Shown here piece by piece: positions 27,178-33,980 of a DNA stretch of 64,000 nucleotides (position 1 is the stretch's first letter; the number at the start of each line of letters is the position of its first letter). This DNA is from Paenibacillus sp. GP183 (GTDB lineage Bacteria > Bacillota > Bacilli > Paenibacillales > NBRC-103111). The notes under the pieces were generated by a model. The model worked only from the letters and a program-made list of their open reading frames with translations, searched no databases and was not told the origin of the DNA. The stretch is taken from NCBI RefSeq assembly GCF_900104695.1, contig NZ_FNSW01000001.1, forward strand, positions 4,024,001 through 4,088,000, read 5' to 3'. Made by a program: the position numbers and the translations under genes.

Positions 27178-29202
27178 TTAAATGATATTTAGGAGCAGAT
27201 CAATGATCTTGATCCCGATGAAGGGGAAAATGACGCCACCCACCCCGTAAATCATCAGATTGCGAAATAAAAGCTGATTGGCCCCTATTGGTTTGTATTT
27301 GACACCTCTAAGTGCGAGTGGAGTTAATAGCGGAATAATGACTGCGTTAAAAATTAAAGCCGACAGCACTGCGCTTGTTGGTGATTGCAGCCCCATGATA
27401 TTGAGAACTTGAAATTCAGGTAGAGATGTTGCGAACATGGCGGGAATAATGGCAAAGTATTTTGAAAAGTCGTTGGCAATACTGAAAGTCATCACGGCTC
27501 CTCGTGTAATAAGCAGTTGTTTGCCAATGGAAATAACCTCAATAATTTTGGTCGGATCAGAGTCCAGATCCACCATATTGGCTGCTTCTTTCGCTGCAGC
27601 CGTTCCGCTGTTCATGGAGATCCCGACATCAGCTTGGGCTAATGCAGGTGCGTCGTTTGTGCCGTCTCCTGTCATAGCAACAAGCTTTCCGCGAGCTTGC
27701 TCGTCCCTGACAATCCGGATTTTATCCTCCGGTTTGCTCTCGGCGAAGAATTCATCTACACCTGCTTCCTTGGCAATAGTTGCAGCGGTGAGTGGGTTGT
27801 CTCCTGTGCACATAATCGTTTTAATACCCATCGCCCTCAAAGCTTGCAGGCGTTCACGCATTCCCGGTTTTATCGTATCTTTCAAATGAATCAATCCGAG
27901 AATCTGGTTATTTTTACTTACTGCGAGCGGAGTACCGCCTGTTGAAGCTATGGAATCGCTTTTTTCTTGCAGATCAGATGGAATATGTCCGCCTCGCTGT
28001 GTGACGTAGCTGCAAATCGTTGTTACAGCCCCTTTACGATAAAAGATCCCGTTATGATTCAATCCACTCATACGTTCTTCCGCAGTAAAGGCAATGACCT
28101 CCCCTTGGTAGGCTCGCAAGACGGAATCAACGGAATGCTGTTTACCAAGCTCAAGCACCGATGTACCTTCCGGGGTATTATCGAATATGGAGGTAATTAG
28201 AGCTACCTCAACCAATTCCTGAAACGATGCCCCTGACACGGCGACAAATTCGGAAGCCATTCGATTGCCAAATGTAATCGTACCTGTTTTATCTAAAATA
28301 ATAGTGCTGATGTCTCCTGCCGTTTCCACAGCTTTTCCTGATTTGGCTAGTATATTAAAGCGCATCACCCGGGTAATTCCAGATATACCGATCGCCGAGA
28401 GCAGTCCTCCTATTGTGGTCGGAATTAAACATACAAACAACACAATTAACGTGGTAACATCCACTTGAACGCCTGAATAAGCGGCTAAAGGATATAAGGT
28501 ACCAACTACGATAAGGAATATTAAAGTCAAGATGACCAAAAGTGTGTTTAGGGCAATTTCGTTAGGGGCTTTTTGACGCTTCGCACTCTCGACCATGGAA
28601 ATCATCCGATCCAGAAAGGAGTTCCCGGATTCAGCTGTTATTTTCACTTTAATCCAGTCGCTCACAACGGTAGTACCGCCGGTAACGAAATTGGAATCAG
28701 TGTCGGCTTGTTTGATGACAAAGGCAGATTCTCCTGTAATGGCTGATTCGTCCACAGCTGCGACACCCTCAATGATAATACCGTCACCTGGTATCACATC
28801 CCCTAGCTCAACAAGCACTATATCATCTTTACTCAGTTTAGCAGCGGACATGCTTTGGATGGATCCATCAGCGAGAATTTGCTTAGCCATGAGCTCTTTT
28901 TTTGCACGGAGAAGACTATTGGCATTCGCCTTTCCTCGTCCTTCGGCCAACGCTTCCGCGAAATTGGCAAACAAAATCGTGAACAGCAAAATCAAACACA
29001 CGATGGTGTTATAACTGATTTTATGTTCAGTGCCAAAATACGACGGAAACACAATCATCAGTAATATCAGCAAGGTTGCTATCTCTAAGACAAATAGAAC
29101 CGGATTTTTCATCATATAAAAAGGATTTAATTTCCAGATACTCCCTTTTAAAGCTTGCAAGATTAAGATTGAACTAAAAGTCCGATTGGAATTCTGATTC
29201 AT
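27178..29202 (-). CDS. kdpB: Second K+-transporting ATPase subunit B (orphan KdpB paralogue)
   Basis: 674-residue P-type ATPase subunit clearly of KdpB type. Actuator ITGESAF, KdpB-specific [16 protein letters not shown] in the membrane, phosphorylation site [14 protein letters not shown], nucleotide-domain KGAV and hinge [18 protein letters not shown] are all intact. No kdpA or kdpC is adjacent. The full kdpFABC set lies 5 kb away on the other strand with its own, clearly diverged KdpB. ATG 29202 follows AAGGTGGTC; a longer in-frame start is less likely. It may replace the other KdpB in the Kdp complex or have a new partner, possibly the four-helix protein encoded upstream. Confidence 0.92.
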   Translation of the reverse strand: MNQNSNRTFSSILILQALKGSIWKLNPFYMMKNPVLFVLEIATLLILLMIVFPSYFGTEHKISYNTIVCLILLFTILFANFAEALAEGRGKANANSLLRAKKELMAKQILADGSIQSMSAAKLSKDDIVLVELGDVIPGDGIIIEGVAAVDESAITGESAFVIKQADTDSNFVTGGTTVVSDWIKVKITAESGNSFLDRMISMVESAKRQKAPNEIALNTLLVILTLIFLIVVGTLYPLAAYSGVQVDVTTLIVLFVCLIPTTIGGLLSAIGISGITRVMRFNILAKSGKAVETAGDISTIILDKTGTITFGNRMASEFVAVSGASFQELVEVALITSIFDNTPEGTSVLELGKQHSVDSVLRAYQGEVIAFTAEERMSGLNHNGIFYRKGAVTTICSYVTQRGGHIPSDLQEKSDSIASTGGTPLAVSKNNQILGLIHLKDTIKPGMRERLQALRAMGIKTIMCTGDNPLTAATIAKEAGVDEFFAESKPEDKIRIVRDEQARGKLVAMTGDGTNDAPALAQADVGISMNSGTAAAKEAANMVDLDSDPTKIIEVISIGKQLLITRGAVMTFSIANDFSKYFAIIPAMFATSLPEFQVLNIMGLQSPTSAVLSALIFNAVIIPLLTPLALRGVKYKPIGANQLLFRNLMIYGVGGVIFPFIGIKIIDLLLNII

Positions 29203-29274
29203 GGAGACCACCTTAGCGATGATTGTTTGTGCCCTATGGCCTTCCTCTATTAGGTACAAGTGCCATCACAAAGC

Positions 29275-29661
29275 CTATCTGGAAGTATTCAATGAAATGA
29301 AACAAAATAACCCCATACCAAGTAACAGCAACGAGAATACGAAACCAGAAACTACGGTTGTCTTGAATATTTGAATTCTGTTATTTATATAAACTCTAAA
29401 AAATACGATACCAATCATCCCAATAAATAAGATCGTTATGAATGTAATTCCCGTAAATTCGGGAATTTGAGTCCTCGAAGCCATTTGGGCTGCAAAGTAG
29501 CTCATGATGATTGAGCCAATAAAAAGAAGGAATACCGAAGTTCGGTATAACATCTTCCTGTCCTGATGAATGTTACGAATTTCAGGATAGCGCGTAATCA
29601 ACCAATGTATCCACTGAATCCACAAAATGAATATCACAATAAAATATATAATGCTCATCAT
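29275..29661 (-). CDS. Small four-helix membrane protein, unknown
   Basis: About 128 residues with four hydrophobic segments (near 3-20, 40-60, 72-92 and 103-122) joined by short basic loops (RNIHQDRK, YINNRIQIFK). ATG 29661 has GGGAAGGATTCT upstream. I do not recognise a family. It lies 72 bases before the orphan kdpB gene and 49 bases after the enolase-N-like gene, inside the riboswitch-led operon. A membrane partner for the orphan KdpB is conceivable but unproven. Confidence 0.75.
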   Translation of the reverse strand: MMSIIYFIVIFILWIQWIHWLITRYPEIRNIHQDRKMLYRTSVFLLFIGSIIMSYFAAQMASRTQIPEFTGITFITILFIGMIGIVFFRVYINNRIQIFKTTVVSGFVFSLLLLGMGLFCFISLNTSR

Positions 29662-29710
29662 AGAATCCTTCCCTTTCACTAAATCTATCTCCCTACAGTA
29701 TCTCTAAATC

Positions 29711-30160
29711 TTAAAAGGAAAAGTAGGATTGCGATTGATCGAACAAAAAAGAACGCTCCAATGAAATATTTATATGTTGCGGTGCATTAGTATTCGGATT
29801 TTGCAAATGATGTATAAGGTCCTGTAAAGCGGAAGAAGCGAGCTCAGTTCTTATAGTTCCCAATGATTCATTATGATTTTGCACGAAATGGATGGCATCG
29901 GATATGGTGAGGCCCTTGATATGCATAAAAACTGAAGCCCATCGAACGAAGTCGAAATGTTCGTCTTTGACCCTATATTCCCCCCAGCCAGAGATGCCAT
30001 TACTTGAGATTTTAAATAAACCACAATGGCAATTGCTGAGATCACGGATTCGTTTTTCTGTAAATTGGCAATCAAATTGGTAAATTTCCATGGAGCATAT
30101 TTTGCGATTTAATACACTCTGGTTTTCCAATTTGGGTAAGGGGTCCGTTAGTTCTATCAT
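29711..30160 (-). CDS. 149-residue protein resembling a lone enolase-superfamily N-terminal domain (copy 1)
   Basis: The sequence order matches the capping domain of muconate-lactonizing/mandelate-racemase enzymes: ICSMEIYQFDCQF as first strand, LFKISSNGISGWGEY as the hallmark GxxGWGE strand-turn, a helical part, then TELASSALQDLIHHL, which resembles the helix leading into the barrel. The catalytic barrel itself is absent, so enzymatic activity is unlikely; this assignment is by pattern only. Close to 80% identical by eye to the protein at 30968-31417. First gene behind a c-di-AMP riboswitch; RBS AGGAGTG. Confidence 0.75.
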   Translation of the reverse strand: MIELTDPLPKLENQSVLNRKICSMEIYQFDCQFTEKRIRDLSNCHCGLFKISSNGISGWGEYRVKDEHFDFVRWASVFMHIKGLTISDAIHFVQNHNESLGTIRTELASSALQDLIHHLQNPNTNAPQHINISLERSFLFDQSQSYFSF

Positions 30161-30198
30161 AATGTAATCACTCCTATGAATTTATAAGATTTTTATAC

Positions 30199-30238
30199 AA
30201 AAAAAGCCCGCGAGTAGAGAAACTCTAATCGTGGACTT
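30199..30238 (-). terminator. Riboswitch expression-platform terminator (leader A)
   Basis: On the minus strand a GC-containing stem of about 14 bp (GTCCACGATTAGAG with CTCTACTCGCGGGC) closes on a short loop and runs into seven T. It lies between the aptamer and the ribosome site of the 149-residue protein, the layout of a ligand-induced OFF switch. Confidence 0.88.
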
Positions 30239-30287
30239 TTGCATACACAGTTAAAAACACCTGTTAGGTGGCACGATAGCCGTTCTC

Positions 30288-30449
30288 TCAATTCGCTTAC
30301 GTGGTTAGCTGTCGGATTCGGGATTGAGAGTTCCCTACCATCGGCTATATGAGCGAGTAACAGCCGTGGATTCACCCCATAAAACCATACATTTCTTTCA
30401 TGGTTTTTATTGGTTCCCCCGTTTCCCTTTCGGGAATTAAGCGATTGCG
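30288..30449 (-). promoter_or_regulatory. c-di-AMP riboswitch (ydaO-yuaA class), leader A
   Basis: Read on the minus strand, the conserved ydaO aptamer blocks occur in order: CGCTTAATTCCCGAAAGGG, GGGGGAACCA, GGGGTGAATCC, GGTAGGG, CCCGAATCCGACAGCTAACC, and the closing TAAGCG pairing with CGCTTA. This class binds c-di-AMP and usually ends transcription of K+ import and cell-wall genes when ligand is high. A terminator follows at 30199-30238, and a promoter precedes it (TTTACT at 30496-30501, TAATAT at 30473-30478). It controls the enolase-N-like gene and probably the membrane protein, kdpB paralogue and GGDEF-EAL genes beyond. Confidence 0.95.
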
Positions 30450-30472
30450 AAATAATGAAGTTGTTGAATTGA

Positions 30473-30501
30473 ATATTACGCCGAGCTGATTTGAAAGTAA
30501 A
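30473..30501 (-). promoter_or_regulatory. Promoter of riboswitch A transcript
   Basis: Minus-strand -35 TTTACT (30496-30501) and -10 TAATAT (30473-30478) with a 17-base spacer that ends in GCTCGGCG, shared with the promoter of leader B. Placed about 25 bases ahead of the aptamer, as expected for SigA. Confidence 0.75.
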
Positions 30502-30669
30502 CCATAATTCAGGCTCTAAATGGGGATAATTTAGCTTTTTTTCCTCATGTAAGCGAATTCAATGCCGAATGACATTTATTATAAATATGAATACTTATTA
30601 AATCTCTGTTTTTACGGTTTTATGCCCGTAGGATGAACATGGACGGATTTCAAATGTGAACTGACAAGA

Positions 30670-30696
30670 AAAAAGCAGCCGTCATATGGGCTGCAA
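30670..30696 (-). terminator. Intrinsic terminator after the small Cys protein
   Basis: Minus-strand stem GCAGCC/GGCTGC with an 8-base loop, then six T. It follows the 46-residue Cys-protein gene and ends the transcript that starts at riboswitch B. Confidence 0.8.
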
Positions 30697-30738
30697 AGGA
30701 TTTATTTTGTCAATATACTCCTCATAAAGAGGGGGCAC

Positions 30739-30879
30739 CTATTTCAACTTCGTTTGGGCCCTTTTAACACAAAGAATTCTCGAGCAATATTGTTTCGATC
30801 CATCCCATCTACCCCAGACACATCCCGTGCATTTCTGGGGCTGTCTTGGTTGGAAACCGGAACTGATTATTTTTGTCAT
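30739..30879 (-). CDS. 46-residue Cys-containing miniprotein, unknown
   Basis: ATG at 30879 preceded by a strong GAGGAGG, stop TAG at 30739. The peptide has the pattern CTGCVWGRWDG...YC....CVK, with four cysteines spaced C-x2-C-x12-C-x4-C, which suggests a small zinc-binding knuckle. Similar CxGCVWG miniproteins occur in Firmicutes genomes without known role (recollection, not searched). It follows the second enolase-N-like gene by 88 bases and is closed by its own terminator. The strong ribosome site and terminator support a real gene. Confidence 0.75.
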   Translation of the reverse strand: MTKIISSGFQPRQPQKCTGCVWGRWDGSKQYCSRILCVKRAQTKLK

Positions 30880-30967
30880 ATGCCCTCCTCAGTTAGATGT
30901 ACTTACAATAGGAGATAGTTTATGTTAAGGGCTAACCAATATTTTGGTAACCACAATTAATCAATGA

Positions 30968-31417
30968 TTAAAAAGAAAAGTAGGATTGCGATTGATCGAA
31001 CAAAAAAGAACGCTCCATTGGAATATTTATATTTTGCGGTACATTAATATTCGGATTTTGTAAATGAGTTATAAGGTCCTGTAAAGCGGAAGAAGCGAGC
31101 TCGGTTCTTATAGTTCCCCATGGTTCTTTATGATTTTGCACGAAATGGACGGCATCGGATATGGACAGGCCCTTGATATGCATAAAAACTGATGCCCATC
31201 GAATGAAATCGAAATGTTCGTCTTTCACCCTGTATTCTCCCCAGCCAGAGATGCCGTTACTTGAGATTCTGAATAAACCGCAATGACAATTACTGAAATC
31301 ACGGATTCGTTTTTCTGCAAACCGGCAATCAAATTGGTAAATTTCCATAGAACATATTTTGCTGTTTAATACTTTCTGGTTGTCCAAAACGGGTAAGGGG
31401 TCCGATAGCTCTATCAT
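30968..31417 (-). CDS. 149-residue protein resembling a lone enolase-superfamily N-terminal domain (copy 2)
   Basis: Same length and layout as the protein at 29711-30160: ICSMEIYQFDCRF, LFRISSNGISGWGEY, TELASSALQDLI, and an identical end RSFLFDQSQSYFSF. The differences are scattered and mostly conservative, so both copies appear to be under selection. The gene starts 25 bases after the stop of the 167-residue protein gene, so it is second in the riboswitch-B transcript. RBS AGGAGCG stands somewhat far from the ATG. Function unknown. Confidence 0.75.
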   Translation of the reverse strand: MIELSDPLPVLDNQKVLNSKICSMEIYQFDCRFAEKRIRDFSNCHCGLFRISSNGISGWGEYRVKDEHFDFIRWASVFMHIKGLSISDAVHFVQNHKEPWGTIRTELASSALQDLITHLQNPNINVPQNINIPMERSFLFDQSQSYFSF

Positions 31418-31442
31418 AAATATGGCACGCTCCTGATCTATT

Positions 31443-31946
31443 TTAGTTCATTTTTTGTAGTTCGATGTGGTGCTCTTGATTCACTTTTTGCAAAAACTCC
31501 ATAAGATCCTTCTCATTTTCACAAACGGCCGCATGCTCTAACCAGATGAAATGTCTCTTTTTTTGTACGGCAGAAACATGGAAGGGGTATTGATTTCGGG
31601 AACGAATGAGATACCATCCAGGTAATACATGTTTCCACGGCAATTTGAAGTTTGTATATACAGGTAATCGGGCACGATGTGTCCAATCCATTTCTTTTTG
31701 CTTTTTACGGATCGAATTATAAATATCATGAATGTTTTCGATATCGAGTACTTCATTCCAGTTTGTAACTCCGAGCTCGGTCACTTTTTGGATAATGTCA
31801 TTTTTTCGGTGACCAAACCAATACCCAACTACAATTTGTTGTGATTTCTCTATTGTCCACAAAGTCCCAAACCATTTGTATTCTAATGTTTCCGGTTCAA
31901 GCAATCTCGACATACATCCTAAATAATAACGAGATGGGCTTAACAT
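31443..31946 (-). CDS. 167-residue protein of unknown function behind riboswitch B
   Basis: ATG 31946 with AGGAGTGATTAC directly upstream, a leader nearly identical to that of the 30160 gene; in-frame codons further out lie inside the riboswitch terminator and are not used. The protein is soluble, rich in Trp, Tyr and basic residues (YKWFGTLWTIEKS, WKHVLPGWYLI), has no signal peptide or membrane helix, and ends in a charged helix. I do not recognise a family. Being first in a c-di-AMP-controlled transcript suggests a role in K+ or osmotic homeostasis, by association only. Confidence 0.75.
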   Translation of the reverse strand: MLSPSRYYLGCMSRLLEPETLEYKWFGTLWTIEKSQQIVVGYWFGHRKNDIIQKVTELGVTNWNEVLDIENIHDIYNSIRKKQKEMDWTHRARLPVYTNFKLPWKHVLPGWYLIRSRNQYPFHVSAVQKKRHFIWLEHAAVCENEKDLMEFLQKVNQEHHIELQKMN

Positions 31947-31978
31947 GTAATCACTCCTATGAACCAATAATTTTATAC

Positions 31979-32016
31979 AAAAAAAGCCCGCGATTAGAGA
32001 AACTCTAGTCGTGGAC
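31979..32016 (-). terminator. Riboswitch expression-platform terminator (leader B)
   Basis: Minus-strand stem GTCCACGACTAGAG with CTCTAATCGCGGGC, three-base loop and seven T, almost identical to the terminator of leader A. It lies just upstream of the 167-residue protein gene. Confidence 0.88.
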
Positions 32017-32067
32017 TTTGCATTCACAGTTAAAAACACCTGGCAGGCGGCACGAAAGTTTTCTCTC

Positions 32068-32267
32068 AATTCGCTTACGAGGTTAGCTGTCGGATTCGGA
32101 ATTGAGATTCCCTACCCGTACGCAAGACTTACGCTTGTCGTACATGGATTCACCCCTAAAACCATAGTTCCTGAATGGTTTTTTCAAATAAACGCGCGCG
32201 TCGCTTAGACATCGCAGCCGTTTATCCCTGGTTCCCCCGCTTCCCTTTCGGGAATTAAGCGATTGTG
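32068..32267 (-). promoter_or_regulatory. c-di-AMP riboswitch (ydaO-yuaA class), leader B
   Basis: Minus-strand aptamer with CGCTTAATTCCCGAAAGGG, GCGGGGGAACCA, GGGGTGAATCC, GTAGGGAATCTC, CCGAATCCGACAGCTAACC and the closing TCGTAAGCG. The variable peripheral arm is longer than in leader A (GTACGACAAGCGTAAG). Promoter at 32295-32323, terminator at 31979-32016. It governs the 167-residue protein, the second enolase-N-like protein and the Cys miniprotein. Confidence 0.95.
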
Positions 32268-32294
32268 AATAATGCTATGAAGTTTATGAAATGA

Positions 32295-32323
32295 ATCATA
32301 CGCCGAGCTATTTTGAATGTAAA
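32295..32323 (-). promoter_or_regulatory. Promoter of riboswitch B transcript
   Basis: Minus-strand -35 TTTACA (32318-32323), 17-base spacer, -10 TATGAT (32295-32300). The spacer end GCTCGGCG matches leader A, indicating that promoter and riboswitch were duplicated together. Confidence 0.8.
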
Positions 32324-32560
32324 ACATAAAGGAGGTGTTTATTCGCGATATTTTCGCTTTTTTATCTTATGTAAGCGAGTTCAATGGCATTTACCATTTA
32401 TTATTAACATGATTGCTTATTATTTCTCTGTTTTGTGGTGAAAATTATGAAAAGAAGCCTAATCCTTAGATTATTGAAGGAAATGGAAGATAATAAGGAC
32501 ATTTCAGATGTAATATTTCACATTTAGACTTACATCATCGAATAAGCATTTCTGTTGTTC
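32324..32560. other. Core spacer between divergent riboswitch leaders
   Basis: AT-rich stretch between the minus-strand promoter B and the plus-strand promoter C. Part of it (32340-32430) is recognisably similar to 30520-30620 upstream of leader A. A 26-codon frame at 32447-32527 (start MKRSLILRLLKEME) follows GTGGTG but is too weakly supported to call as a gene. Confidence 0.45.
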
Positions 32561-32589
32561 TTTACAGTTTTAGGAGAGAGGCGTATGAT
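32561..32589 (+). promoter_or_regulatory. Promoter of the kdp leader
   Basis: -35 TTTACA (32561-32566), 17-base spacer, -10 TATGAT (32584-32589). The same hexamers and spacing occur at promoter B on the opposite strand. It precedes riboswitch C by about 37 bases. Confidence 0.8.
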
Positions 32590-32625
32590 ACGATTCATGA
32601 TTGAAAATAAAGCTTCCAAATTTTA

Positions 32626-32799
32626 TCGCTGAGTTTCCTGCAAGCAGGGGAACGGGGGAACCAAAAAGGTACATGTGCGCGGTGTGAGAGCCGTTCACAT
32701 GGATCTGGGGTGAATCTCGGTATATGAACAACATGGAGTTCATATACCGGGTAGGGCGACTCTCACCGCCCGAATCCGTCAGCTAACCTCGTAAGCGTG
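32626..32799 (+). promoter_or_regulatory. c-di-AMP riboswitch (ydaO-yuaA class), first of tandem pair (C)
   Basis: Aptamer blocks in order: TCGCTGAGTTTCCTGCAAGCAGG, CGGGGGAACC, a variable arm, GGGGTGAATCTC, GGTAGGGCGACTCTCAC, CCCGAATCCGTCAGCTAACC and GTAAGCG closing on CGCT. No convincing intrinsic terminator follows before the second aptamer; a weak stem near 32879-32906 with a short T-run is the only candidate. It therefore probably acts together with aptamer D on the kdp transcript. Confidence 0.95.
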
Positions 32800-32946
32800 G
32801 CAGTTCGAACAACAACTTATTGCAACATTAAGTATTTGTTCATGAGAGGATGATGAGGCTTGTGATCGCGTAAACAACGACTGCAGGGTGGGTACTCTGT
32901 GGTTTTCTAATGCCCTAAAATGAAAAATTAATGAAAACATATCTTT

Positions 32947-33111
32947 ATTCGCTGAATTCCTGAATTGAAAGGAATCGGGGGAACCAGGCGGCTATTACCC
33001 GAAATATACGGGTGCAGCCATGGGGTGAATCCAATGATGACAAGCGTAAGGCTTGCATCTTAGGTAGGGCGACTCTCACGCCCGAATCCGACAGCTAACC
33101 TCGCAAGCGTG
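32947..33111 (+). promoter_or_regulatory. c-di-AMP riboswitch (ydaO-yuaA class), second of tandem pair (D)
   Basis: Aptamer blocks: TTCGCTGAATTCCTG...GAAAGGAATCG, GGGGGAACCA, GGGGTGAATCC, GGTAGGGCGACTCTCACG, CCCGAATCCGACAGCTAACC, TCGCAAGCG. A strong terminator follows at 33172-33211, just ahead of the first gene of the kdp operon. High c-di-AMP is expected to favour termination and so reduce KdpFABC synthesis. Confidence 0.95.
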
Positions 33112-33171
33112 TCCGAGAGAGGCAATAATCTATCGTTATCTGAATCACGGATTTTTTTTGCCGTGCCTAAT

Positions 33172-33211
33172 GAAGCTACGTGAAGATTCCTCTTCTCTGT
33201 AGCTTCTTTTT
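33172..33211 (+). terminator. Riboswitch expression-platform terminator of the kdp operon
   Basis: Stem GAAGCTAC/GTAGCTTC extended by an inner GAAGA/TCTTC pair, then five T. It lies 23 bases before the first kdp-operon start codon. Confidence 0.88.
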
Positions 33212-33233
33212 AATGTAAGGAAGGTGGCTTCAC

Positions 33234-33629
33234 TTGGAACCACAAAGCTATGTTCTTGTTTATGCCCCGAATGGAATGGGTGAAAAGTTTATTCATCTCT
33301 TGGAAAATCGGGGAATTCCGTTTGCTGCTTTGGTCAATTGCAGTTCGCTGCGCGAACGTATGGAAAATTTGCGTATAAATCAAATTATACAGGTAGATAC
33401 TAAAAATCACAGCAAATGGGTGGTCCCGGAAATAGCTGTAGGCTCTATTTATCTGTTTGAAAACAGTGTATCCGCGTGTTGCCGCTACATTCAAATTTGC
33501 CGGCAATGGACCACTGAACCGATCTACGTCATTACACAAAGCACTCATCCAAGAATGATATATAAAGGATTAGGCGCGAATCACGTGTTGTATACAAATA
33601 ACGACCATGTTTCTTTTTTACTAAGCTAA
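33234..33629 (+). CDS. 131-residue Rossmann-like protein leading the kdp operon
   Basis: TTG start at 33234 behind AAGGAAGGTGG. The N-terminus SYVLVYAPNGMGEKFIHLLENR looks like a beta-strand, a glycine turn and a helix, followed by PFAALV, a second strand. This is reminiscent of TrkA-N/RCK nucleotide-binding domains of K+ channels, but the canonical GxGxxG is replaced by APNGMG. Two adjacent Cys (ACCRYIQICRQW) stand in the second half. Not a recognised Kdp subunit. As first gene after the riboswitch pair it may regulate Kdp; this is inference. Confidence 0.75.
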   Translation: MEPQSYVLVYAPNGMGEKFIHLLENRGIPFAALVNCSSLRERMENLRINQIIQVDTKNHSKWVVPEIAVGSIYLFENSVSACCRYIQICRQWTTEPIYVITQSTHPRMIYKGLGANHVLYTNNDHVSFLLS

Positions 33630-33663
33630 TCAAGAAGGTTTTCGTGCAGGAGGAGGTGATACC

Positions 33664-33750
33664 ATGTACAACGATTTTGTCATGGTTTTGATTTTTATCA
33701 TTTCATTTTTAGCGTTATGGGGTTTTACGGTATTTAGTGAACGGACATAA
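33664..33750 (+). CDS. 28-residue single-helix membrane peptide in the kdp operon
   Basis: ATG 33664 with a near-perfect AGGAGGTGAT ahead. The peptide MYNDFVMVLIFIISFLALWG is followed by a short tail FTVFSERT, so it is one membrane helix with a polar end. It is not KdpF, which follows separately, but has the same size and topology. It may stabilise KdpA or KdpB or be a diverged KdpF copy. Too short for routine gene finders; the ribosome site makes it convincing. Confidence 0.75.
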   Translation: MYNDFVMVLIFIISFLALWGFTVFSERT

Positions 33751-33760
33751 TCTTCTTAGT

Positions 33761-33822
33761 TATGCTTACGAAGTCAGTTTTACTGAAGCAAAACTCAAGT
33801 TTATGCTTACGAAGTCAGTTTT
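33761..33822 (+). repeat. Direct repeat with hairpin potential between the two kdp miniprotein genes
   Basis: A 21-base word (TATGCTTACGAAGTCAGTTTT) occurs at 33761-33781 and again at 33802-33822. Each copy is followed by bases able to fold back (AGTTTTGC-AAAA-GCAAAACT after the second). It could be an mRNA processing or stability element, or the trace of a local duplication. Confidence 0.7.
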
Positions 33823-33851
33823 GCAAAAGCAAAACTCTTAGGAGGAAAACC

Positions 33852-33929
33852 ATGATCTGGATTGGGATTATCGCTTTAGCCATTGTTGTATATCTCATCT
33901 TTGTACTTATCAAGCCGGAGAAGTTTTAG
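33852..33929 (+). CDS. kdpF: K+-transporting ATPase subunit F
   Basis: 25-residue peptide MIWIGIIALAIVVYLIFVLI ending in KPEKF. The single helix with a C-terminal KPE(R/K)F is the hallmark of KdpF, the small lipid-like stabiliser of the KdpFABC complex. RBS AGGAGG 6 bases before the ATG at 33852. Lies 51 bases ahead of kdpA. Confidence 0.93.
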   Translation: MIWIGIIALAIVVYLIFVLIKPEKF

Positions 33930-33980
33930 AAAGATCGATTATTTTACAATTTGCATCTACAAGCAGGAGGAGATTTTTAA

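Noticed and set aside
32447-32527. 26-codon frame on the plus strand between leaders B and C
   Set aside because: Weak ribosome site, no promoter of its own and a location in the upstream control region; not enough to call a gene.
33761-33822. Short direct repeats as a CRISPR or attachment site
   Set aside because: Only two copies, no spacer regularity, no cas or integrase genes; better explained as local mRNA structure.
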